Under the pieces are notes generated by a model. The model had not been told where the DNA came from and did no database searches. It saw only the letters and a program-made list of their open reading frames with translations. The translations under genes were made by a program, and so were the position numbers. From an uncultured Pelagibacteraceae bacterium (lineage in GTDB: Bacteria; Pseudomonadota; Alphaproteobacteria; Pelagibacterales; Pelagibacteraceae): a stretch of 64,000 nucleotides of DNA. The DNA lies in NCBI GenBank assembly GCA_902615435.1, contig CACMOZ010000002.1, positions 108,192-172,191 of the forward strand, in the 5' to 3' direction. Below, piece by piece: positions 27,314-36,353 of the stretch; within the stretch, counting starts at the first letter, position 1; every line of letters starts with the position of its first letter.

Positions 27314-28567
27314 TTAAATTCCTGTATACATCTTACCTGGGTTAAAAATTCTTTTCGGGTCAAAACTTTTTTTTATTTTTTCACTAATTTTATACTTAAT
27401 TGGATCTATTGTAAAAATGTCGGCAGAGGCCTTAAAGTCATCCTCTATTTTAATTAATGTATAATATCCTTGGTGATTCTTGGTTATTTCCTTTATTTCT
27501 GAAAGGATTTTAGAATTTAAGTGATCAAACGCCATCCAAATAAGGCTGCCACCCCAGTCAATGAAATAATTTAAATCATCTTTTTTAAGTTTTTGAATAA
27601 CTTGTAATGTTTCACTTATAGGCACAACTATTCTTATTAAATTACTTTTTGAATTTTTAAAAACTTCTAAGTTTTTTGTTTTATTCCAAAAAATTTCTGT
27701 TTGAACGTTATCTAAAACTGAAAACTCGTTTACAATAAGAGCTAATTCTTTTGAAAGTCTATCAATCCTCTGGTCAACTGAGTTCGTAGGTCCTTCTATT
27801 CTTATACCAGTCAATCCTCCATCATGCGTAAGATCATTTAAAATGAAATTTTTTCCAAAATAATCTGGATAAAAAACACCTCCAGAGGGATCGGTTGATG
27901 ATGATAAAGATTGACCTAAATAATCAAGTGCTTTTTTAGCATGAGGATTTTTTATAATTAGTGTTTTACTTGTCTCTGGTTTTGGTAAAACTTTGATTGA
28001 TATTTCTGTTAAAACTGTGAGTGTACCAAAAGATCCAGATAATATCTTGCACAAATCGTAGCCGGTTACGTTTTTTACAACTGTTCCACCTGATTTTATC
28101 GTTTCACCTTTTCCATTTACTCCTTGAAAACCAAGAAGATGATCTCTAACACTTCCAACTTTAAATCTTCTTGATCCAGCAAAGTTACAAGCAACCACTC
28201 CCCCAATTGAACCGCTGTTGCTCTCTCCTGAAAATAAGTAACCAAAGTCATTAGGCTCAAAGGCTAATTGTTGATTATTTTTTTTAAGTTCTTCTTCAAT
28301 TTCGCTTATAGGAGTACCTGCCTTAACTTTAATATAAAGTTCTTCAGGTTTGTAATCTATAATCCCTTTATAGTTTGAAAGATCTAAAGTTTTCTCAGCT
28401 TGAAAATTTCTACCAATTTTATTTTTTGATTGTAAACCGCTTATTTCTAAAGGAATACTTTTTTTGTAACAATTTTTTACAATTTCTACGATTTCTTCTC
28501 TAGTAGATGGTTTAAAAATATTTTGGTTAAAATCTAGGGATGTCTGGAAATTTTGTTTTTCCTCCAT
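27314..28567 (-). CDS. glcE: glycolate oxidase FAD-binding subunit GlcE
   Basis: This FAD_binding_4 protein has ESNSGSIGGVVACNFAGSRR near residue 115 and a KNVTGYDLCKIL motif near residue 165. It is shorter than GlcD, as expected for the non-catalytic partner. I chose ATG 28567 (MEEKQNFQ) because an AGGAAGGGAG purine tract lies about 11 bases upstream. A GTG at 28594 would add nine residues that overlap glcD further. Either way the gene overlaps the glcD end by at least 41 nt. Confidence 0.88.
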   Translation of the reverse strand: MEEKQNFQTSLDFNQNIFKPSTREEIVEIVKNCYKKSIPLEISGLQSKNKIGRNFQAEKTLDLSNYKGIIDYKPEELYIKVKAGTPISEIEEELKKNNQQLAFEPNDFGYLFSGESNSGSIGGVVACNFAGSRRFKVGSVRDHLLGFQGVNGKGETIKSGGTVVKNVTGYDLCKILSGSFGTLTVLTEISIKVLPKPETSKTLIIKNPHAKKALDYLGQSLSSSTDPSGGVFYPDYFGKNFILNDLTHDGGLTGIRIEGPTNSVDQRIDRLSKELALIVNEFSVLDNVQTEIFWNKTKNLEVFKNSKSNLIRIVVPISETLQVIQKLKKDDLNYFIDWGGSLIWMAFDHLNSKILSEIKEITKNHQGYYTLIKIEDDFKASADIFTIDPIKYKISEKIKKSFDPKRIFNPGKMYTGI

Positions 28568-30023
28568 GGACGTGAACTCTCCCTTCCTCAGCACATTTTC
28601 TAAGTATTGGATAAACTTTGCCTGGATTTAATAACGAATTTGGGTCTAAAGCTACTTTTATAGTAAGCTGTTGCTGAATGTCTTTGTCGTTGAAAGCCTC
28701 GCACATTAATTCTCTTTTCTCTATTCCTACTCCATGCTCACCTGTAAGAGCTCCACCAACTTTAACACAATATTTTAATATATCAGCTCCAAAGTCTTCA
28801 CATTTCTTAAGCGAGTTTTTATCATTAGCATCAAACATAATTAATGGATGAAGATTTCCATCACCCGCGTGAAAAGCATTAGCAACTGGTAAATCATATT
28901 TTTTTGATAGTCTCGTGATTTCTCTAAGTACTTCTGCAAGTTTACCTCTTGGTATTGAACCATCCATGCACATATAATCTGGAGCTAAAACTCCACATGC
29001 TGGGAAAGCTGCTTTTCTACCTGCCCAAAATTTTAATCTCTCTTCATTAGATTTGCTTACCTTTAAACTAGATGAATTATTTTTTTCAGCAATTTTTTTT
29101 ACTTTTTCAATATAAGCCTCTACTTCATGCTCAGTTCCATCAAACTCAACAATCATCATCGCCTCTGCATCTGTTGGATATCCTGCCTTCGAATAATCAT
29201 TTGTCGCTTTTGTGAGGGCTTTGTCCATAATTTCCATTCCCGCAGGAATACATCCCTCTGCTATTATTTCTGCTACACAATTTCCTGCATCTTCAATAGT
29301 TGGAAAACCGATTAAAGCAGCTTTAATAATCTCTGGTGACTTAAGAATTTTAACTGTTACTTCTGTTATAACTCCTAGTAAACCCTCTGATCCAGTCATT
29401 AAACCTAAAAAGTCGTAACCTTCTGAATCCATTGCCTTGCCACCAAATTTAGTTATTGTTCCATCCATGAGCACAACTTCAATACCTAAAAGATTATTTG
29501 TTGTAGCTCCGTATTTTAAAGAATGCACTCCTCCAGAATTTTCAGCTACATTACCACCTATAGAACATGCAATTTGACTTGAAGGATCTGGAGCATAGTA
29601 AAATCCTTTATCTTGAACAGCATGAGTGATTGCCAAATTTGTTACACAAGGTTGTGTTACAACACATCTATTCTCGTAGTCAATTTCAAGAATTTTATTA
29701 AATTTCCCCATCGCCATTAGCACACAGTCCTCTAAAGGCAATGATCCCCCCGATAAACCCGTTCCAGCTCCTCTTGGAACTACTTTAACTTTATTATCAT
29801 TACAATATTTTAATATATTACTTACTTCCTCTACAGTCTCAGGCATAACTACAACTAAAGGCATTTGTCTATACGCGGTTAAACCATCAGTTTCGAAAGG
29901 TCTTAATTCATCTGGGTGTGAAAGAACATTTTTTGGATTTATTATTCTTCCTATATCAGAAACTATCTTATCTTTTTTTGATAAAATTGAACTGTCAACT
30001 TTTGGCATTTGTAAACTACTCAT
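28527..30023 (-). CDS. glcD: glycolate oxidase catalytic subunit GlcD
   Basis: This 498-residue flavoprotein of the vanillyl-alcohol-oxidase fold oxidises glycolate (or D-lactate) to glyoxylate. The FAD-binding PRGAGTGLSGGSLP is near residue 83 and CSIGGNVAENSGGVHSLKYG near residue 152. The C-terminal AFHAGDGNLHPL and GGALTGEHGVGIEKRE are classical for the GlcD/FAD-linked oxidase C domain. It begins 8 bp after an aminotransferase gene, followed by glcE and glcF. Confidence 0.93.
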   Translation of the reverse strand: MSSLQMPKVDSSILSKKDKIVSDIGRIINPKNVLSHPDELRPFETDGLTAYRQMPLVVVMPETVEEVSNILKYCNDNKVKVVPRGAGTGLSGGSLPLEDCVLMAMGKFNKILEIDYENRCVVTQPCVTNLAITHAVQDKGFYYAPDPSSQIACSIGGNVAENSGGVHSLKYGATTNNLLGIEVVLMDGTITKFGGKAMDSEGYDFLGLMTGSEGLLGVITEVTVKILKSPEIIKAALIGFPTIEDAGNCVAEIIAEGCIPAGMEIMDKALTKATNDYSKAGYPTDAEAMMIVEFDGTEHEVEAYIEKVKKIAEKNNSSSLKVSKSNEERLKFWAGRKAAFPACGVLAPDYMCMDGSIPRGKLAEVLREITRLSKKYDLPVANAFHAGDGNLHPLIMFDANDKNSLKKCEDFGADILKYCVKVGGALTGEHGVGIEKRELMCEAFNDKDIQQQLTIKVALDPNSLLNPGKVYPILRKCAEEGRVHVHGGKTKFPDIPRF

Positions 30024-30031
30024 AAGTTCCT

Positions 30032-31195
30032 TTACTTAAGCATTTTTGATATTTTATCTAGTGCTTTTTGAATATTATCCTGAGAAGCTGCAAAGCTAAA
30101 ACGTACAAAATCAACAGATGTCTTACCAAAAGCCGTTCCTGGAACAATTGCCACACCAGCCTCATGCATACATTTTTTTGAAAATTCAGATCCGCTCATA
30201 CCTGTTCCGCTAACATTCGGAAAAGCGTAAAAAGCGCCTCCAGGCATACTACAAGTAACCCCAGGCAAATCGTTTAGACCTTTGTGAATTAATTTTCTTC
30301 TTTGATCAAATTTTTCCATCATGTGATGAATAGAGTCGTCAGGACCATCTAATGCAGCTATCCCAGCAAATTGTGATGGTGCGTTTACACAAGAAAAGCT
30401 ATTTATTGCTAATTTTGTTACATGTGAGATTAAGCTATCAGGCCATACACTCCAGCCCATTCTCCAACCAGTCATAGAGTAAGCTTTACTCCATCCATCT
30501 AAGACTATTAATCTGTCTTGTAGCTCGGGATAATTAAAAAATGTTGGCATTTCTTTTCCGTCAAAAATTTGTCTGCTGTAAATTTCATCACTTAATATGT
30601 AGACATGTGGATGTTTCTTTAAGCCTTCTGCAAGAAAATCTATTGCAGGTTTTTCAACAAAACTACCAGTTGGATTGTTTGGGTTAATTAAAATTACTAA
30701 TCTTGTTTTGTCAGTGATTGAAGATAAAATTTTTTCTGGATCAAACTTTAAATCTTTTTCCTTTGTTAAATCATAAGGTACAGCTTTTGCTCCAGTATAA
30801 TTAATCATCGACTCATAAATTGGAAATCCAGGTGTTGGATGAACTATCTCTGCTCCGGGTTCCCCAATCATTTGAATTGCATAATACATTGTGGGTTTAC
30901 CACCTGGCATAATCATAATTCTTTCGGGATCTACATCTTTTTTGTATAAACTTTTTATTTTTCTAGAAACAGCTTGCCTACATTCTGTAATACCGTTCGC
31001 TAAAACATATCCATGATGTCCATCATCAATAGCTTTTTTAGCTGCATCCATTATGTGTTGGGGAGTTTTAAAATCGGGTTGTCCTAAACCTAGGTGGATC
31101 ATTTCTTTTCCCTGTGCCTCAAGTTTTTTAGCTTCAGCTAATACACTGAAAGCAGTTTCAGTACCCAATCTTTCTAAATTTTTCGCAATTTTCAT
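30032..31195 (-). CDS. class I/II PLP-dependent aminotransferase
   Basis: This 387-residue protein has the PLP Lys in VLDGWSKAYSMTGWRMGW near residue 236, the NPNNPTGS motif near residue 167, and the C-terminal carboxylate-binding Arg in VDFVRFSFA. The fold-type I aspartate/aromatic/alanine family cannot be split further by eye. Its place between an FMN hydroxyacid oxidase and glcD suggests transamination of a 2-oxo acid formed there, such as glyoxylate to glycine. That is inference from context. Confidence 0.88.
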   Translation of the reverse strand: MKIAKNLERLGTETAFSVLAEAKKLEAQGKEMIHLGLGQPDFKTPQHIMDAAKKAIDDGHHGYVLANGITECRQAVSRKIKSLYKKDVDPERIMIMPGGKPTMYYAIQMIGEPGAEIVHPTPGFPIYESMINYTGAKAVPYDLTKEKDLKFDPEKILSSITDKTRLVILINPNNPTGSFVEKPAIDFLAEGLKKHPHVYILSDEIYSRQIFDGKEMPTFFNYPELQDRLIVLDGWSKAYSMTGWRMGWSVWPDSLISHVTKLAINSFSCVNAPSQFAGIAALDGPDDSIHHMMEKFDQRRKLIHKGLNDLPGVTCSMPGGAFYAFPNVSGTGMSGSEFSKKCMHEAGVAIVPGTAFGKTSVDFVRFSFAASQDNIQKALDKISKMLK

Positions 31196-31244
31196 ATCTT
31201 AAGCCTAAGATAAATTGCCACTTTTGCATATTAGTTTTTTTGCA

Positions 31245-32393
31245 TCACCTATATGCAATTTTAGAGCTATTTAGCTCTTTTATGCTCTTACAACCTAGTA
31301 AAATCATATCTCTTCTTATTTCTTCTCTCATTCTTTTTAAAATTTGTTCAACGCCGGCTTGCCCGCCAGCACCTAGTGCAAATAAAAAACCTTTTCCAAA
31401 GCTGCATGCTGTTGCACCTAATGATAACGCTTTTAGAACATGGGTGCCTCTTCTTATTCCTCCATCTAAAATTATTTCTAATTTATCTCCAACTGCTTCC
31501 TTTATTGCTGGCAGTTGATCGAAAGGTGATCGTGAACCATCAAGTTGCCTTCCACCGTGATTGGATAATAAAATTGCAGAAGCTCCAATATCAATCGCTC
31601 TTTTTGCATCTTCGACCGACATAACACCTTTTAATGCAAAAGGTCCTCCCCATTTTTTTACAACATACTCGGCATCTTTCCAACTCATCGCTGGATCATA
31701 TTGTTCATTGATATAGTCCATTACTCCTTTCGCGATACTTGATCCTTTTTTTGTCCAATGAGAAACATTTGCTAACTCAAATTTTTTATTAGTCAAATAA
31801 TTGAATGCCCATTTAGGATGCATCGCAAAACTCATAATACTTTTTAAAGTTAATTTTGGTGGCGTAGTAAAACCCCATTTATGATCTCTTTCTCTATTTC
31901 CTGCTACAACTGTATCAACAGTTAAACACATAGATTTAAATCCTGCCGTTTTACATCTATCTATTAAATTATCTGTTAAACCTTGATCTTTATGAATATA
32001 AAGTTGAAACATCTTAGGTCCGCTTGCAACATTAGCTATTTCCTCAATTGAAGATGTTGCCATAGTCGACATGCTATAAAAGGTTCCAAATTTTTCTGCA
32101 GCTCTCGCTGATGCTTTGTCTCCATCGTGATGATATAATCTTTGCATTGCAGTTGGTGCTAAAAATAAAGGCATATCAATTTTCTGACCAAAAACAGTTG
32201 TTGAGAGGTCGGGTTCTCCAACGCTAGCCAGAATATTAGGTACCAAATCACATTTTAAAAATGACTCTGTATTTCTTTTTAATGTAGTCTCATCATCAGA
32301 GCCTCCATCTATGTAATGAAAAATTGGAGCTGGTAAATTTTTTTTTGCTAATCTTCTAAAATCTTCAAAATTATAACAATCTTTAAGATTCAT
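31245..32393 (-). CDS. FMN-dependent alpha-hydroxy-acid oxidase/dehydrogenase
   Basis: This 382-residue TIM-barrel flavoprotein is of the glycolate oxidase/L-lactate dehydrogenase family. Visible features are HYIDGGSDDE near residue 27, LAPTAMQRLYHHDGD near residue 78, the catalytic His in LLSNHGGRQLDGSRS near residue 278, and the FMN-phosphate site DGGIRRGTHVLKAL near residue 310. It may use L-lactate, glycolate or a related 2-hydroxy acid. The aminotransferase starts 49 bp downstream. It is not homologous to GlcD, so two independent hydroxyacid-oxidising systems are side by side. Confidence 0.88.
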   Translation of the reverse strand: MNLKDCYNFEDFRRLAKKNLPAPIFHYIDGGSDDETTLKRNTESFLKCDLVPNILASVGEPDLSTTVFGQKIDMPLFLAPTAMQRLYHHDGDKASARAAEKFGTFYSMSTMATSSIEEIANVASGPKMFQLYIHKDQGLTDNLIDRCKTAGFKSMCLTVDTVVAGNRERDHKWGFTTPPKLTLKSIMSFAMHPKWAFNYLTNKKFELANVSHWTKKGSSIAKGVMDYINEQYDPAMSWKDAEYVVKKWGGPFALKGVMSVEDAKRAIDIGASAILLSNHGGRQLDGSRSPFDQLPAIKEAVGDKLEIILDGGIRRGTHVLKALSLGATACSFGKGFLFALGAGGQAGVEQILKRMREEIRRDMILLGCKSIKELNSSKIAYR

Positions 32394-32398
32394 TGTTA

Positions 32399-32902
32399 TT
32401 AAAAGTTTTTTGAAAAAGTTATATGTTGATTATCTGTTCCTGGATTAGTATCACCCCAGTCATTATTAGAAATATGACTGTAACTGTAACTTAATTTAGA
32501 ATTTTCGAAAATATCCAGACCTATTTTAACCTCACTTTTAAATTCTAGTACACTGCCTAAGTCTTTGCCGTCTCCTTTTTCATAATAACCAGGAGTAAAA
32601 CTCGGCAAAACTTTTAATGGACCTATTCCATATTGAGCTTCAATACCTGTGTAAAGATAAACAGAACTATTTCCTGTCATAAAAGCTCCAGTAACAGGTT
32701 TGAACTTTCCAAGAATAGTATCTCTAAATAAATTTGGGTTTTTATGTTCTATTCCAAATAAAGTGGTTTGATCATCCCCCTCTTTATCTATAACGTCAAA
32801 AGTTCCAGTGTAAAATGAGATGTCTGCATCTCCCTGTTCTGCTTGTGCATGAACAAACGTGATGACAGTGAATAATAAACTTATTAGCAGTTTGAATTTC
32901 AT
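32399..32902 (-). CDS. PagL-like lipid A deacylase/acyloxyacyl hydrolase family outer-membrane protein
   Basis: This 167-residue protein has a cleavable signal peptide (MKFKLLISLLFTVITFVHAQA) and a beta-rich remainder with alternating hydrophobic strands suitable for a small outer-membrane barrel. Near residue 142 YSYSHISNNDWGDTNPG matches the His-x-Ser-Asn active-site region of PagL-type lipid A 3-O-deacylases. The final residue is Phe, as in many outer-membrane barrels. The gene precedes the FMN oxidase by 5 bp, an unexpected partner for central metabolism. Confidence 0.65.
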   Translation of the reverse strand: MKFKLLISLLFTVITFVHAQAEQGDADISFYTGTFDVIDKEGDDQTTLFGIEHKNPNLFRDTILGKFKPVTGAFMTGNSSVYLYTGIEAQYGIGPLKVLPSFTPGYYEKGDGKDLGSVLEFKSEVKIGLDIFENSKLSYSYSHISNNDWGDTNPGTDNQHITFSKNF

Positions 32903-32951
32903 ATAAAAAAATACAACTAAATGTTTAATATGTACAGTTTCCTTTAGTGCT

Positions 32952-33311
32952 TTATTGTCTTTTTTTTAGAAAAGAGAAAATGAAAAACCCTCCAAAAATT
33001 AGTGCTATATAAGGCAAAATCCATAACAAGGAATTTTGAGTATTAAATTGAGGTTTGAACACAATCCAGTCTCCATATTTATCAGACATAAATTCATAAA
33101 TTTCGTCTTCTGTTTTGCCCTCATCAATTAAATCTTTCACGACCAATTTTATTGTCTGCGCAAAATCAGAATTTGAGTCTGATATAGATTGACCCTGGCA
33201 AACTAAACAACGCAAATTTTTATGAATTAAATTTTGATCAACAGTCTTCTCTGCTGCAAAAGAAAATTTTGAAAAAAAAATAAATAGTAATAAAAATAAA
33301 TTTAATTTCAT
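32952..33311 (-). CDS. ccmH: cytochrome c maturation protein CcmH
   Basis: This 119-residue protein has a signal peptide, the redox motif NLRCLVCQGQSISDSNSDFA near residue 33, and a C-terminal membrane anchor (roughly residues 94-114). CcmH reduces apocytochrome c thiols for heme ligation with CcmG and CcmF. It is last of the ccmCDEFGH run. No CcmI-like extension is present. Confidence 0.93.
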   Translation of the reverse strand: MKLNLFLLLFIFFSKFSFAAEKTVDQNLIHKNLRCLVCQGQSISDSNSDFAQTIKLVVKDLIDEGKTEDEIYEFMSDKYGDWIVFKPQFNTQNSLLWILPYIALIFGGFFIFSFLKKRQ

Positions 33312-33313
33312 AA

Positions 33314-33829
33314 TTACTCTATAATTTTGATAATATTATTATAATCATCAACTGATAGCGGTCCTACAAATTTTTGTATAATCATTAATTCTTTATTTAT
33401 TAATATACTTTCTGGAATTCCATAAATACCAAACTTAACTGAATGTTTGCCATTTTTGTCTTTCGCTAATAAATCATAAGGATTACCTAGCTCACTTAAA
33501 AAAATTTTAGCTTGTGGCTCTTTATCCTTAAAATTGATACCTAGTATCACTAAATTTTTAGTTTGAGATAGTTTCATTAATATAGGATGTTCAACCTTGC
33601 AAGGTGCACACCACGATGCCCAAAAATTTATTAGTGTATAATTATTTTTTTTTACGTCATCTCTTGTATAAAAATTTGAGTCATCAAAAGAAATAATTTT
33701 AAATTCTGGCGTCTCTTTATTTATTAAGCTTGAGGTATTATAATTAGTATTTCTTGTTAGACTTATATAAAATATCCCTATTACAAATAAAAATATGAAT
33801 AAAATTATTATCTTAATTATTTTTTGCAT
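33314..33829 (-). CDS. ccmG: thiol:disulfide interchange protein CcmG/DsbE
   Basis: This 171-residue periplasmic thioredoxin-like protein has an N-terminal anchor (residues 5-24). The WASWCAPCKVEHP active site is near residue 71 and the cis-Pro region GIPESILINKE near residue 138. It keeps CcmH reduced. It overlaps the ccmF end by 17 nt and precedes ccmH by 2 bp. Confidence 0.93.
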   Translation of the reverse strand: MQKIIKIIILFIFLFVIGIFYISLTRNTNYNTSSLINKETPEFKIISFDDSNFYTRDDVKKNNYTLINFWASWCAPCKVEHPILMKLSQTKNLVILGINFKDKEPQAKIFLSELGNPYDLLAKDKNGKHSVKFGIYGIPESILINKELMIIQKFVGPLSVDDYNNIIKIIE

Positions 33830-35693
33830 TATTAAATAATCTTATAGAACCACCAACAACAATCATAATTACCGATATCCAAATCCAAACCATTAATGGT
33901 TTTTTTTGAAATTTAATGTTGTAATAATCTGATCTATCAATATTGCTCATAGTTAAATAATAATCTTTTATTAAACTGGTTTTAATAGCTGCTTCATAAG
34001 TTAAAGTTTTGGGCTTATTGTAAATTCTTATTTCTGGATTTAAAATATTAGTTTGATTTGAATTTATATTTTTTATTTCTAATTTTCCAATAACCGCCTT
34101 ATAATTTTTATAATTTTTTAAATCTAAATTCTGTAATTGAATAGAGTAATTCTCAAATTTTTTTGTTTCCCCTAATTTAATATTATAATCTTTTTCCAAT
34201 GAGAAAATATCATTCAACCCGATGAATAAAACTAAAAAACCAAAAGACGTATGTGAAATAATTCGAGCATAATCTAATTTATTTCTTTTAAGAGCTTTTG
34301 CTATATCTATTAAAGAGGAAATGATCAAAAATAGAGCGCTAATAATAATAAAATTAGATAAAAGAGAATAGCTTTTAAAGAAAAAGATTATTGCTAAATT
34401 TAAACTAATCGCGCCAGCTAATATAAAAAAATAAATTCTAATGTTTTCGAATTTATTTTTTATCCATTTTGCTTTTGGTCCTAAGGCCATAAAAAGAAGA
34501 AATATAACAACTACTGGAAATATAATTGTATTGTAAAAAGGTGGGCCTACCGAAATTTTATTATCTGTTAAAGCATCAGTAAAAATTGGGTAAATAGTTC
34601 CTAGCAAAACGGTAATTAAGTAAAACATCATAAACCAGTTATTTACTAAAATGAATGTTTCTTTACTGTTCCGATTTAAATCATAATTTTGTTTTTTATA
34701 CTTTTGAAAAAGGAGAAAAATAGATCCAAATATCATTAAACTTAAAAATATTAATATATAAATCCCTCTGGTTGGATCGCTTGCAAATGTATGAACAGAA
34801 TTTAAAATACCAGATCTTACTAAAAAGGTTCCAGTAACACTTAAAGTAAAGGTAATCAAACAGAGGATAATTACCCAAAAATAAAATAAATTTCTTTTTT
34901 CAAAAACAATTAATGAGTGAAATAAAGCTGTCATAGCAAACCAAGGTAACAAAGAAGCATTTTCTACTGGATCCCAAAACCAAAATCCTCCCCAGCCCAA
35001 TTCATAGTAGGCCCATATAGAACCAACAAGAATTCCGAGTGTTTGGAAACACCATGATATTAAAACCCAATTTTTAATAGAAAGAGAAAATGATTTTTCT
35101 GAATAATTAGTAATTAGCGATGCTATTGCTGCTGAAAAATAAATAGATGCACCAACAAAACCTACATAAAGAAGTGGAGGATGAATAGCTAAAGCGGGAT
35201 CTTGTAATATTGGATTTAAACCAAGACCTTCTGATGGAATTGGAGAAATTTTACTAAAAGGATTTGAATTAAAAAGAATAAAAAAAAGGAAACCAAGGAT
35301 TAGTATGTTTTGAATTATTAAAGTTAAAAGTCTAAATTTTTTTGGGTGATCTTTATTGTAAATTAAGAATAAAAAAGAAAATATTGAGAGAATGATGGCC
35401 CAAAGCAATAAACTTCCTTCATGGTTTCCCCATGTTCCTGCGACCTTATAAAATAAAGGTTTCAAAGAATGTGAGTTTTGATAAACGGTGATTAAAGAAA
35501 AATCTGAGACAATAAAAGCGGCTATCAAAACAAAAAAGCAAATAATGATTGAGGTGCTCTGAATTAAACTTAGTTGAAAGATATTTTTATCCACTCCTCC
35601 AGATATTTTTAGATTTCTGTTCGCAGTATAAATAATACTTAAACTTAAAATTACATTTAAAAATAATAATATATTTCCTAAGTTACTTAGCAT
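33813..35693 (-). CDS. ccmF: heme lyase CcmF
   Basis: This 626-residue multispan protein ligates heme to apocytochrome c. The WWD-type heme-handling motif WGGFWFWDPVENASLLPW is near residue 240, preceded by WGNHEGSLLLW near residue 87 and DPALAIHPPLLYVGF near residue 165. The length is normal for CcmF. It overlaps ccmE by 11 nt. Confidence 0.95.
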   Translation of the reverse strand: MLSNLGNILLFLNVILSLSIIYTANRNLKISGGVDKNIFQLSLIQSTSIIICFFVLIAAFIVSDFSLITVYQNSHSLKPLFYKVAGTWGNHEGSLLLWAIILSIFSFLFLIYNKDHPKKFRLLTLIIQNILILGFLFFILFNSNPFSKISPIPSEGLGLNPILQDPALAIHPPLLYVGFVGASIYFSAAIASLITNYSEKSFSLSIKNWVLISWCFQTLGILVGSIWAYYELGWGGFWFWDPVENASLLPWFAMTALFHSLIVFEKRNLFYFWVIILCLITFTLSVTGTFLVRSGILNSVHTFASDPTRGIYILIFLSLMIFGSIFLLFQKYKKQNYDLNRNSKETFILVNNWFMMFYLITVLLGTIYPIFTDALTDNKISVGPPFYNTIIFPVVVIFLLFMALGPKAKWIKNKFENIRIYFFILAGAISLNLAIIFFFKSYSLLSNFIIISALFLIISSLIDIAKALKRNKLDYARIISHTSFGFLVLFIGLNDIFSLEKDYNIKLGETKKFENYSIQLQNLDLKNYKNYKAVIGKLEIKNINSNQTNILNPEIRIYNKPKTLTYEAAIKTSLIKDYYLTMSNIDRSDYYNIKFQKKPLMVWIWISVIMIVVGGSIRLFNNAKNN

Positions 35694-36111
35694 TTTTTTT
35701 AATCATATCTTTTAATTCTGGAGGCATGTAATTTTCATCGTGTTTTGCTAAAATTCTATCGGCTATAAAAAAAGTCTTATCTTGTAACTTTCCTTCAGCG
35801 ACAACACCTTTTTCCTCTGAAAATAAATTTGGAACTGTACCGCTGAAGCTAATATTTAGATCGTTGTTAAAATCAGTGATTATAAACTTTATTTCTTCCT
35901 CTTTAATTATCAATGAATTTTTTTTAACCATTCCTCCTACTCTAATTTTTTTATCGAAATTAATATTTTGATTATTTTTTATATCTGTAGGGGATTTAAA
36001 ATATAAAATGTTTTTATTTAATGATTGAAGTATAAGAAATATTCCAATTACCGTTACTAGTAACGTTATGGCTAAGAGTGATGCTCTTTTTTTTACTTTT
36101 TTTGGAAGCAT
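35683..36111 (-). CDS. ccmE: periplasmic heme chaperone CcmE
   Basis: This 142-residue protein has an N-terminal anchor (residues 10-28) and an OB-fold domain. The covalent heme-binding His is in AKHDENYMPPEL near residue 123. RVGGMVKKNSL near residue 57 and VVAEGKL near residue 103 match the family. It receives heme from the CcmC complex and hands it to CcmF. Confidence 0.95.
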   Translation of the reverse strand: MLPKKVKKRASLLAITLLVTVIGIFLILQSLNKNILYFKSPTDIKNNQNINFDKKIRVGGMVKKNSLIIKEEEIKFIITDFNNDLNISFSGTVPNLFSEEKGVVAEGKLQDKTFFIADRILAKHDENYMPPELKDMIKKNAK

Positions 36112-36119
36112 TAACTGCT

Positions 36120-36353
36120 TTAAATAGTTTTACTAGATGAGGATAGAACTTGTGAAGCTATTTTTGAATTCTCGATAACTATTTTCTTTCTCTCCGCCGA
36201 AAGCTCGTTAATCTCTTTCGCAAAATCTTTTTCGTACTTTTTAAGTGTTTTGAACGTTTTGTAGTAAAGCAATCCACATGCAATAAAGGTAATTGCGAAA
36301 GACCCCCATACAAATAAGCCGTAACCATTCATTGATAAAAAATTTTGTATCAT
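36120..36353 (-). CDS. ccmD: heme exporter protein CcmD
   Basis: This 77-residue single-span protein (helix about residues 13-34, GLFVWGSFAITFIACGLLYY) is followed by a Lys/Glu-rich cytoplasmic helix. CcmD stabilises CcmE with CcmC. The start overlaps ccmC by 4 nt. It is somewhat longer than typical CcmD proteins because of its charged C-terminal tail. Confidence 0.85.
   Translation of the reverse strand: MIQNFLSMNGYGLFVWGSFAITFIACGLLYYKTFKTLKKYEKDFAKEINELSAERKKIVIENSKIASQVLSSSSKTI

Noticed and set aside
28568-28594. Upstream GTG start for glcE
   Set aside because: The ATG at 28567 has a better purine-rich ribosome site and avoids a longer overlap with glcD; the extra nine residues do not look like the family N-terminus.
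31196-31244. Glycine riboswitch or promoter between the FMN oxidase and the aminotransferase
   Set aside because: The 49-bp gap is too short for a glycine aptamer and shows no matching conserved sequence.
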